From contig JAKAFP010000004.1 in NCBI GenBank assembly GCA_021825925.1, forward strand, positions 124,001-188,000: a stretch of DNA of 64,000 nt. The letters run 5' to 3'. Positions 41,242 to 48,738 of this stretch are shown piece after piece. Source of the stretch: Chloroflexota bacterium (GTDB lineage: Bacteria > Chloroflexota > Anaerolineae > Anaerolineales > Anaerolineaceae). Every line of letters starts with the position of its first letter. Position 1 is the first letter of the stretch. Both the position numbers and the translations under genes were made by a program. The notes under the pieces are model-generated. The model was not told where the DNA came from. It was given only the letters and a program-made list of their open reading frames with translations, and searched no databases.

Positions 41242-42696
41242 TTAATTGATTTTGCCAGTCAGGTAATCAATCAAATCAATCTTGGTAAGCATGCCAACCG
41301 GCTGCCCTTCATTGTTAACCACTATCACCACTTTGCCACGTTCAAAGGCAGGCAGCACCTTTTCAATGCTTGAATCCGGTGTGACAGACAGCACATTGGG
41401 GTTAATGATCGAGGCAATCGTCTCCAACGGATCATGTACATGAGTGGATTTCAATAAATGGTCAAGCACATCCGCTTCACCTACCATGCCAATCAGTTTA
41501 TCCTGATCATCCACCACTGGCAGTTGCGAAATATCATACTGATTCATTTTGCTGACCACCGCGTTCATCTCATCGCCAGCTCTTGCCACCACCAGGGGTA
41601 ATTTCTGACGGGTTTCAATCAGAGACATCACGGTATCGGTCACCTTGTTGTCAGGTAAGAAACCGTTCTCACGCATCCAGTTGTCGTCAAAAAGTTTCGA
41701 TAGGTAGCGATTGCCAGAATCTGGCAGGATAACCACTACAATTTGTCCGGGTTTAAGGGATCTCACAATTTCAGATTTTAGTACCCCTGCGACTGCTGAA
41801 CCGGATGAACCTCCGGCAAAAATACCTTCTTCACGAACCAGTCGGCGGGCCATTTGGAAAGATTCACGATCACTGACCTGAACCACTTCATCCACCAGTG
41901 AAAGATCCAATGTGCTGGGGATGAAATATTCGCCGATGCCCTCGATCTTATAGGTCTTGGGATGAGGATCGCTAGGCATCTTGCCTTCTTTCCAGGTATC
42001 GTAAAGCAGAGAACCCTCAATATCCACACCCACCACTTTTAGATCGGGGTTTTGCTCTTTTAAGTAGCGTGCGGTTCCGGTGATCGTTCCGCCCGTGCCC
42101 ATGCCCGCCACCAGCACATCGATTTTGCCGGCAGTTTGTTCCCACAATTCCGGCCCGGTGAATTGGTAGTGCGCTTCAGGGTTAGCCTGATTATGGTATT
42201 GATTTGCCAGCATACTGTTGGGAGTTTCTTTTACAATGCGGGCTGCAACACTGTAATAGCTGCGTGGATCTTCAGGTGCAACCGCCGTCGGGGTGATGAC
42301 CACCCGGGCGCCAAATGCGCGCAAGAAGCGGATTTTCTCTTCGCTCATCTTATCTGGCATGACAAAAATGGTTTTGTAGCCTTTGATCGATGCAGCCAGT
42401 GCCAGGCCTGCCCCTGTGTTGCCTGAGGTAGCTTCAACAATAGTGCCGCCTGGCAACAAACGTCCTTCTTTTTCGGCGTTCTCAATGATGCTCAATCCGA
42501 TTCGGTCTTTAATCGAACCGGCCGGGTTGAAAAATTCCACCTTTGCCAGGATGGTTGCGGAGCAATTGCCGAAAACAATTTGATTAAGGCGCACCAGGGG
42601 AGTATTGCCGATGGTTTCCAGTATATTCTTTTTAAATTGAGGTTGGGTATTTTGGGTTGCCACACCCATAATGGTTTGTGCAGTTGCGTTCGTCAT
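41242..42696 (-). CDS. Cystathionine beta-synthase/cysteine synthase with CBS domains
   Basis: This 484-residue enzyme has a PLP domain (about 20-340) with ILETIGNTPLVRLN, the PLP Lys in NPAGSIKDRIGLSIIE, the substrate loop VEATSGNTGAGLAL and GMGTGGTITGTARYL. The C-terminal part holds two CBS domains (about 355-480; VVDDQDKLIGMVGEADVL and NEGQPVGMLTKIDLIDYL), as in cystathionine beta-synthase. Homocysteine plus serine gives cystathionine, or it may act as cysteine synthase. Its mRNA begins with a Cys-rich leader peptide and terminator. An adjacent cystathionine gamma-lyase-type gene supports transsulfuration. Confidence 0.92.
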   Translation of the reverse strand: MTNATAQTIMGVATQNTQPQFKKNILETIGNTPLVRLNQIVFGNCSATILAKVEFFNPAGSIKDRIGLSIIENAEKEGRLLPGGTIVEATSGNTGAGLALAASIKGYKTIFVMPDKMSEEKIRFLRAFGARVVITPTAVAPEDPRSYYSVAARIVKETPNSMLANQYHNQANPEAHYQFTGPELWEQTAGKIDVLVAGMGTGGTITGTARYLKEQNPDLKVVGVDIEGSLLYDTWKEGKMPSDPHPKTYKIEGIGEYFIPSTLDLSLVDEVVQVSDRESFQMARRLVREEGIFAGGSSGSAVAGVLKSEIVRSLKPGQIVVVILPDSGNRYLSKLFDDNWMRENGFLPDNKVTDTVMSLIETRQKLPLVVARAGDEMNAVVSKMNQYDISQLPVVDDQDKLIGMVGEADVLDHLLKSTHVHDPLETIASIINPNVLSVTPDSSIEKVLPAFERGKVVIVVNNEGQPVGMLTKIDLIDYLTGKIN

Positions 42697-42736
42697 TTCG
42701 TCACCTATCGATTTGTTTTACTATTGCCAACTGGAA

Positions 42737-42797
42737 TAAAAAAACGGCAGACAGTTTCACCGTAACAAAAGAGATTTTGCGGGGAAACTGTCTGCCG
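42737..42797 (-). terminator. Attenuator terminator ahead of cystathionine beta-synthase
   Basis: CGGCAGACAGTTTC pairs perfectly with GAAACTGTCTGCCG (14 bp), followed by seven T residues on the minus strand. An outer GCCAACTG/CAGTTGGC pair (42726-42733 and near 42804) encloses it. It lies between the Cys leader and the gene. Confidence 0.9.
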
Positions 42798-42819
42798 CCG
42801 GGCAGTTGGCTAATAATCG

Positions 42820-42906
42820 TCAGGAACGATAACCAGGCGGTAAAGAGCATCCCCGCCGGATACAGGAGCAACAGACAATCAATTGGCCAAAATGAGTCGA
42901 TTTCAT
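42820..42906 (-). CDS. Cys-rich leader peptide of the cystathionine beta-synthase unit
   Basis: This is a 28-codon reading frame, start 42906 and TGA at 42820-42822. It opens MKSTHFGQLI and continues VCCSCIRRGCSLPP, with Cys at positions 12, 13, 15 and 20. The -10 box TATAAT at 42916-42921 puts the predicted transcription start within about three bases of the ATG, so translation would be leaderless. The strong terminator at 42737-42797 follows. Attenuation by cysteinyl-tRNA supply is inferred. Confidence 0.78.
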   Translation of the reverse strand: MKSTHFGQLIVCCSCIRRGCSLPPGYRS

Positions 42907-42967
42907 ATTAAGTTTATTATATCGCGTTTTATTACGTAATTTAGTAATTTTTTCAAAATCTAATAAA

Positions 42968-43642
42968 TTACTTATGAGCTAGAACAATTTCCTGCCCCCA
43001 CAATAAGGCGACAATTGATTTGCGAGTTGGCCGATAGTAACGTGAAATTTGAACGAAGCCTGCCTCTTCAAGATAAGAACTCATCAATACAGGCCGGCAG
43101 GGCATGACCGCCCAACCTTTTTCATAAATGGTTTCAAAAAATGTCTTACGTCCATCCGGTTTGCTCATGTTTACTAAAACAATTTTTCCGCCAGGTTTCA
43201 AAACACGCTTCATTTCCTGCAAAATTGGAAGGAATCCATCCAACGGGATAAGGTCAAACATGTACCCGTTATAAACCAAATCAAAGGATTCATCCGGATA
43301 TGGAAGTTCTTTGGCATTCCCCTGTTTAATCGTTACTCTTGACCCTAGGCCAGCTTTTCTTATTTTTTCACGTGTTTTCTCAAGCATGGCTTCGCTGATA
43401 TCCATTGCTTCAACGAGTCCATTATTACCAACAGCCTGAGCCAGCCCAATCGTTGCCCGACCCGTTCCACATGCGACCTCAAGAACATGCTGCCCCTCTT
43501 GTATGTTTGCCAGCTTGAGCGCTTCAATATGATGTTCAATCTCAAAAGTGGATCCTGCATCATAATTCGAGGCACGCCAACTATAATATTTTTTGATTTT
43601 TTCTTCGTCAATATGAGTTGCTTCTACGATCATTTTTTCCAT
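42968..43642 (-). CDS. Class I SAM-dependent methyltransferase
   Basis: This 224-residue protein has motif I VLEVACGTGRATIGLAQ near residue 47, DISEAMLEKTREKIR, and the post-motif VLKPGGKIVLVNMSK. ATG at 43642 is chosen because GGAG lies seven bases upstream; a TTG two codons earlier is in frame. It follows an ArsR-type regulator on the same strand, with a palindrome in the intergenic region. It lacks the conserved Cys set of arsenite methyltransferase, so the substrate is unknown. Confidence 0.85.
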   Translation of the reverse strand: MEKMIVEATHIDEEKIKKYYSWRASNYDAGSTFEIEHHIEALKLANIQEGQHVLEVACGTGRATIGLAQAVGNNGLVEAMDISEAMLEKTREKIRKAGLGSRVTIKQGNAKELPYPDESFDLVYNGYMFDLIPLDGFLPILQEMKRVLKPGGKIVLVNMSKPDGRKTFFETIYEKGWAVMPCRPVLMSSYLEEAGFVQISRYYRPTRKSIVALLWGQEIVLAHK

Positions 43643-43665
43643 TATCAATCTCCTCTTATGGTTGT

Positions 43666-43689
43666 ATCGTTAATTCGGAATTTAACGAT
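43666..43689. promoter_or_regulatory. Palindromic candidate ArsR operator
   Basis: ATCGTTAA and TTAACGAT are perfect 8-bp inverted arms with an 8-base centre, between the ArsR gene and the methyltransferase. It is a plausible operator for repression of the methyltransferase. Confidence 0.5.
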
Positions 43690-43706
43690 ATTATGTTTTA
43701 AAAAAA

Positions 43707-44009
43707 TTACTCCAAACAACAACTCAACATATTCTTGATTTCATCAATTTTCGCTATGATCTCCTTCCGGTCCAGGTGGTAAAACACTTCTTTTTCCATT
43801 TTTCGTGATTCAAGTATACCCGCCCTCTTAAGCAAAGACAGATGTTCTGAGGCCGTCGATTGTGCAATTTCGGCTCTGGCTGATACTTCAGTGATGTTAT
43901 GTTCCTGTTCGTCTCCAAAGATATTTAACAAAATTTCCTGCCTTTTGGTATTACCCAGGGCTTTGAGAAAATCAGTCAAACTTTGCGGGAGCGATCTTTG
44001 GTTTGTCAT
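43707..44009 (-). CDS. ArsR/SmtB-family transcriptional regulator
   Basis: This 100-residue winged-helix regulator contains FLKALGNTKRQEILLNIF, the recognition helix region AEIAQSTASEHLSLLKRAGIL, and SRKMEKEVFYHLD. A typical metal-binding Cys box in the recognition helix is not seen, but LSCCLE ends the protein with two cysteines, so metal or thiol sensing at the C-terminus is possible. It is followed by a methyltransferase gene. Confidence 0.9.
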   Translation of the reverse strand: MTNQRSLPQSLTDFLKALGNTKRQEILLNIFGDEQEHNITEVSARAEIAQSTASEHLSLLKRAGILESRKMEKEVFYHLDRKEIIAKIDEIKNMLSCCLE

Positions 44010-44080
44010 ATAGTTATATTCCGATATGACTAATTGTAGCGGTATACGGTGCTTGTGTCAAGAGAATAGTCTTAAATTTC

Positions 44081-45307
44081 TTAATGCTGGATTTTTTGGT
44101 ACAAAACAACAGCTTCTTTTACAATTTCAATTGCTGCCGCTTCTTTGGTTAACAACAAAAATTCTTTGGATCTTCCATCAGCGAAAAGCAATGTGACCCT
44201 GTTCGTATCCACTGAGAACCCGGCATCCCGGGCAGAAATATCATTAGCCACGATCATTTCCAGTTTCTTGGCTGCCAACTTTTTGGAGGCATTTTGCAGC
44301 AGTTCCTGCGACTCGGCTGCAAACCCGATCACAACTTTTGGATTTTTTCCGTGTACTCGCTTTTCTGCAAGCGCTTTAAGAATATCCATGGTCGGTTCAA
44401 GCTGAATATTTGAAAATCCACTGTCTTTTTTGATTTTTTGATCTGCTTTGCTGACTGGTTTAAAATCCGCCACTGCAGCAGCCATGATCAAAATATCCGT
44501 CTGGTCGGCGTATTTGAGCACCGCATCAGCCATTTCTTGTGCAGTGTGAACAAGTGTTTCAGCCGCACCTATCGGTAATACCAGGTTGGTTGGTGTATGA
44601 ACCAGGGTAACTTCAGCACCCTCATCTAAAGCCGCCCGGGCTAAAGCATAACCCTGTTTGCCGGAAGATCGGTTGGTGATCATGCGAACCGGATCAATCG
44701 GTTCTTGCGTGCCGCCGGCTGTAACCATAACCCTAACCTTTGAAAGCGGACCTTCTTTCGCAAGATGCCAGCGAATTTGTCCCAGCAATTCTGAAGGTTC
44801 AACCATCCTTCCAAGCCCTACCAAACCGGATGCCATGTGTCCTTCTGCCGGCCCGATAACGATAAATCCGCGCTGACGCAATATTTCAAGGTTCGCCTGG
44901 GTGGCCGGGTTTTCAAACATGCCGCCATCCATGGCGGGTGCAATCATGATAGGGCAGCGGGCTGCAAGCGCCGTAACGGTCAGTAAACTATCTGCAATAC
45001 CGTGCGCCAGTTTGGCGATGGTGTTCGCAGAAGCTGGGGCAATGACCAAAAGATCACCTGCCATGCCCAAACCGATATGCCTGACATGACCTTCTCCACC
45101 CCACAGATCATCATCCGTGAAGGCTTTGCGTGTGGTTACTGATTGAAAGGTAAGCGGGGTGATGAATTTCAATGCCGCCGGTGTCATGATTACATCCACC
45201 ACTGCGCCATTTTGGGTTAATTTAGAGGCCAGGTCTGCTGCCTTGTAAGCTGCAATCGAACCGGTGACCCCCAGTAATATATTTTTGCCGTCTATTGGAT
45301 TTGCCAT
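44081..45307 (-). CDS. coaBC: Bifunctional phosphopantothenoylcysteine synthetase/decarboxylase
   Basis: This 408-residue protein joins CoaC (about 1-180; ILLGVTGSIAAYKAADLASKL, the FMN-binding and catalytic IAPAMDGGMFENPATQ) and CoaB (about 185-400; VTAGGTQEPIDPVRMITNRSSGKQGYALA). It makes 4'-phosphopantetheine from phosphopantothenate and cysteine. It follows coaX by 29 bases. Confidence 0.95.
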   Translation of the reverse strand: MANPIDGKNILLGVTGSIAAYKAADLASKLTQNGAVVDVIMTPAALKFITPLTFQSVTTRKAFTDDDLWGGEGHVRHIGLGMAGDLLVIAPASANTIAKLAHGIADSLLTVTALAARCPIMIAPAMDGGMFENPATQANLEILRQRGFIVIGPAEGHMASGLVGLGRMVEPSELLGQIRWHLAKEGPLSKVRVMVTAGGTQEPIDPVRMITNRSSGKQGYALARAALDEGAEVTLVHTPTNLVLPIGAAETLVHTAQEMADAVLKYADQTDILIMAAAVADFKPVSKADQKIKKDSGFSNIQLEPTMDILKALAEKRVHGKNPKVVIGFAAESQELLQNASKKLAAKKLEMIVANDISARDAGFSVDTNRVTLLFADGRSKEFLLLTKEAAAIEIVKEAVVLYQKIQH

Positions 45308-45336
45308 TATGTTTAACCTTTGCTTCGCCTAAAAAC

Positions 45337-46101
45337 CTAATGATTGATATCCCAGAGGATGCGCAAGCCATCAAGCGTCAGCCAGGGAGCCACGATATCA
45401 ATCTTCTTCGTGTGTTTTGAAATGATCTCAGATAACCCGCCAGTGGCGATGACTTTGGCGTCCTGCCCCAATTCTGCCTTAAAGCGGGTGATCATGCCTT
45501 CTGTCATGGATACATAACCAAACAACAAGCCTGACTGCATGGCATGCACTGTATTCGTGCCTATTGCCGCGGGTGGCGCTTCAAGGTCCACGCGCGGTAA
45601 TTTGGAAGTGTGATGGAAAAGCGCATCGGCTGCCACGTTCAGACCAGGAGCAATCGCGCCGCCCAAATACTCCCCTTTTGAAGTAATGGCATTAAACGTA
45701 GTGGCCGTACCGAAATCAATCACGCAGGCGGGTCCGCCATAATAATGCATCACCGCAGCCGCGTCAGCAATGCGATCCACGCCAACCGCCTGGGGATTAT
45801 CATATTTGATGATGATGCCCGTTTTTATATCTGATGAAATTAGAAATGGGTTTTGATGGAGATAAATTTCACAGGCTTGAACCACTCGCTGGGTCAATTG
45901 CGGCACTACAGATGAGACACATACTGCGCTGACCTGTTCAACAGGAACATGAGCGTGTTCCAACAACCCGAGGATCTGCAAGCCGTATTCGTCCGCCATA
46001 CGGTGATGATCCGTGGCCAGCCGCCAGCGGGGACCCAACTCTTCTTTTTCATATAGACCCAGAGTTATATTAGTGTTGCCAATATCAATAGTAAGTAACA
46101 T
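45337..46101 (-). CDS. coaX: Type III pantothenate kinase
   Basis: This 254-residue protein has the acetate/sugar kinase-like motifs LLTIDIGNTNITLGLY at the start, VDRIADAAAVMHYYGGPACVIDFGTATTFN and ATGGLSEIISKH. It performs the first step of CoA synthesis and is paired with coaBC downstream, so two CoA steps are encoded here. Confidence 0.95.
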   Translation of the reverse strand: MLLTIDIGNTNITLGLYEKEELGPRWRLATDHHRMADEYGLQILGLLEHAHVPVEQVSAVCVSSVVPQLTQRVVQACEIYLHQNPFLISSDIKTGIIIKYDNPQAVGVDRIADAAAVMHYYGGPACVIDFGTATTFNAITSKGEYLGGAIAPGLNVAADALFHHTSKLPRVDLEAPPAAIGTNTVHAMQSGLLFGYVSMTEGMITRFKAELGQDAKVIATGGLSEIISKHTKKIDIVAPWLTLDGLRILWDINH

Positions 46102-46237
46102 ATTTTCTGACCATTTTCTATATAATCACGAATCGCAATAAAGTGTATCATGCTCGGAAAAATGCATCCAGTGATGGATTGAATGAGTCCAAATCAAGTT
46201 ATACTAGTCTTTTTACTGAAATCTAATCGAGGAAACT

Positions 46238-47194
46238 ATGAACAACAACTTCCAAAATGCCATCACAGATATCCCCGGAATCAAAGTCGGACACGCCCAG
46301 GATGATGTTGCCCTGACCGGATGTACCGTCATTCTGGTGGAACATGGCGCGGTGGGCGGCGTGGATCAGCGCGGCGGAGCCCCCGGCACACGTGAGACCG
46401 ATCTGCTCAGCCCAATGCATCTAGTCACTGAGATACACGCAATTTTACTAGCCGGCGGCTCCGCCTTTGGCCTGGATGCAGCGGCAGGTGTGATGCGTTA
46501 TTTGGAAGAACATAATATTGGTATTGACACCGGGGATGCAAGAGTCCCCATCGTCCCCGCCGCAGTGATTTATGACCTGGGGCTGGGAAACCCAAAGATC
46601 CGACCCGACGCGCAAATGGGAAATCAAGCCTGTCTCAATGCTTCATCTGACCGCCCGGCCGAAGGTTGTTTTGGCGCCGGTACAGGAGCCGCTGCTGGCA
46701 AGCTTTTAGGTATCCAGCACGCCACAAAAACAGGCATTGGCACCGCCAGCATCCATTTTGGAGATGGTGTTATGGTCGGTGCACTTGTCGTGGTAAACCC
46801 ATATGGAGATGTCGTAGATCCGAACAGTGGTGAAATCATTGCCGGAACGGGTAATCCGGATGAAAACAGCAGTCACAAGTTCATCGACAGTCTCGAATTT
46901 ATGAAGTCAAGCATGAATAAAAATAGTTTTAATGTGACAGGCTCCAATACCATAATTGGAGTCGTTGCCACCAATGCCAAATTGACCAAAGAAGAGGTCA
47001 ACAAGGTAGCCCAGATGGCGCAGGATGGCATCGCCAGAACCATCCGTCCGTCTCATACTATGTTTGACGGTGACACCATTTTCGCATTGGCAACCGGTGA
47101 GAAAGCCGCTGATGTGAGCGTGATCGGCGCGGTGGCTGCTGATGTTTTTGCACAGGCGATTTTGAATGGTGTTAAGATGGTGAAAACAACGTGA
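46238..47194 (+). CDS. P1-family (S58) peptidase/aminopeptidase
   Basis: This 318-residue protein starts ITDIPGIKVGHAQDDVALTGCTVILVEHGAVGGVDQRGGAPGTRETDLL, quoted here in parts: the first 20 residues and GTRETDLL. Markers are GGSAFGLDAAAGVMRYLEE, GAGTGAAAGK and SNTIIGVVATNAKLTKEE (N-terminal nucleophile region). DmpA-type enzymes cleave N-terminal D- or L-residues after autoprocessing. GAGG precedes the start. The gene is alone. Confidence 0.88.
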   Translation: MNNNFQNAITDIPGIKVGHAQDDVALTGCTVILVEHGAVGGVDQRGGAPGTRETDLLSPMHLVTEIHAILLAGGSAFGLDAAAGVMRYLEEHNIGIDTGDARVPIVPAAVIYDLGLGNPKIRPDAQMGNQACLNASSDRPAEGCFGAGTGAAAGKLLGIQHATKTGIGTASIHFGDGVMVGALVVVNPYGDVVDPNSGEIIAGTGNPDENSSHKFIDSLEFMKSSMNKNSFNVTGSNTIIGVVATNAKLTKEEVNKVAQMAQDGIARTIRPSHTMFDGDTIFALATGEKAADVSVIGAVAADVFAQAILNGVKMVKTT

Positions 47195-47940
47195 AGTTTT
47201 CATAATCACAAGCAGAAATAAGCATTTTTTACAAAGTTTATAAACCAAAAATAGTAGCTTTAATTTCCAAATATTTTTAACTCAATAATAATCTTTAGTT
47301 ATTCTTTCTTAATTACCTAATAATGATATTTACTAGCTTCCAAAAAGTAACATTATGAAAAAAAAGGGGCAGAATGCAAATCAGTCGTTTGTGTCAAAAA
47401 TCAACTTAAAGTAACCTTCTTAACTAACAACCTTAAGACAACTTGAGACACCCAAAGTTAGTCTACATTACTGTCTCAATTAGTTTTTTTGTGTCTCAAA
47501 TTGTCTCAAATTTAATTCTAAGATAATGGTTTTAGGAACCACTTTGTATACTGGAATAATAAGTCTAGTATTCCAAGCTGTTCGAATCTATCGGTTGAAA
47601 TGAGAAAATGTCTTTGTTTTTTTGAAATAGGAGTCTTATATATTGGAGGGTTTGTTTTTTTCAAACTTTGAAAAACCTGTTTGACATAATGAACTGAAAG
47701 AATTTCAACAATTAATCTGGCAATAAATCATTACGACGATTGAGGCAAATAGCGCTCCAATATGATATGTGATTTCATCTTATTATTGCGAAATGTTTTG
47801 CTATTGATTTAGGCGTTCCATCATGTTAAAATTACCTATGTAATTCAATCTATTCACGCCGGGTCCTTTTGGATCAAACATCGCCGGGCTTGGCTAAAAT
47901 AGTAACCTGAAGGTCTAAAGTACGCGAAATAAGATTGGAA
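47195..47940. other. AT-rich non-coding region with TGTCTCAA repeats
   Basis: No coding gene is seen. TGTCTCAA occurs at 47472-47479, 47492-47499 and 47502-47509, and its complement TTGAGACA at 47443-47450, with a near copy TTAAGACA at 47433. The cluster just left of the tRNA fragment resembles arm-type integrase or iteron sites. Its source is unknown. Confidence 0.5.
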
Positions 47941-47984
47941 CTCATAACCCGGAGGTCGTGCGTTCGAATCGCACCCCCGCTACC
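47941..47984 (+). pseudogene. 3' half of an initiator tRNA-fMet (attachment-site scar)
   Basis: CTCATAACCCGGAGG reads as the anticodon loop (CAT) and 3' anticodon stem of tRNA-fMet, followed by a T arm GTGCGTTCGAATCGCAC and acceptor CCCCGCTACC. The 5' half (CGCGGGG and the D arm) is absent upstream. A tRNA 3' half without its 5' half is what site-specific integration leaves behind. Confidence 0.8.
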
Positions 47985-48000
47985 TTGAACTTAAATGCCG

Positions 48001-48513
48001 AAAGGCACCTGGTTCATTTACCGTCAGTCCTGAATTGGACTGGCGTTTTTTTATTCGTAAGGCACCTGGCGCCCCTGCGGGGTGTCTCATTCATTTACCG
48101 TCAGTCCTGAATTGGACTGGCGTTTTTTATTCGTAAGGCGCCTGGCGCCCCTGCTGGGTGTTACATTCATTTACCTTCAGTCCTGAATTGGACTGGCGTT
48201 TTTTAATTCGTAAGGCACCTGGCGCCCCTGCGGAGTGTTTCATTCATTGACCGTCAGTCCTCAAAAGGACTGGCGTTTTTTTATTAGTAAGGCACCTGGC
48301 GCCCCTGCGGGGTGTTTCATTCATTTACCGTCAGTCCTCAAAAGGACTGGCGTTTTTTTTAGTAAGGCACCTGGCGCCCCTGCGGGGTGTTTCATTCATT
48401 TACCGTCAGTCCTGAATTGGACTGGCGTTTTTTTATTCGTAAGGCACCTGGCGCCCCTGCGGAGTGTTTCATTCATTGACCGTAAGTCCTCAAAAGGACT
48501 GGCGTTTTTTTAT
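48001..48513 (+). repeat. Seven tandem copies of a 77-bp terminator repeat
   Basis: Seven units of 75-77 bp, each containing AAGGCACCTGGCGCCCCTG, a CATTCATTTACC spacer, and the hairpin GTCAGTCC...GGACTGGC followed by 5-8 T residues. The hairpins start at about 48022, 48098, 48174, 48251, 48328, 48403 and 48480. Each is an intrinsic terminator in the plus direction. Loop variants are GAATT and CAAAA. An open frame seen through the array is an artefact of the repeat. Confidence 0.9.
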
Positions 48514-48525
48514 CCCCGCTACCTC
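48513..48525 (+). other. Direct repeat of the tRNA 3' end closing the array
   Basis: CCCCGCTACCT here repeats the tRNA end at 47975-47985. The array therefore lies between two copies of the tRNA 3' end. Confidence 0.6.
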
Positions 48526-48738
48526 GCAGACACCCTCTGGGTGTTGAACTGAAATAACTAAAACGACTCACGTTTATAATCAGAGAGAATAGCTCACCTT
48601 AGCGTGTCGAAAATCTGCCGATAATCACTTTAACTGGATACATTTGGTCTCATTATTAATGGTTGCTAAAGAAAATAACCAAAATAGTGTAATATACTCA
48701 AGTTAACGTGCTTTTATTATTAGTGGTGAGGATCAATC

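Noticed and set aside
42968-43642. Arsenite methyltransferase ArsM
   Set aside because: An ArsR gene is adjacent, but the conserved ArsM cysteines are missing; a generic class I methyltransferase is safer.
48001-48513. CRISPR array
   Set aside because: The whole 77-bp unit repeats, with no unique spacers, and each unit is a terminator. No cas genes are present.
48235-48552. A 105-codon open frame across the repeat array
   Set aside because: It is made of the 77-bp repeat read in one frame and has no ribosome site or homology-like pattern.
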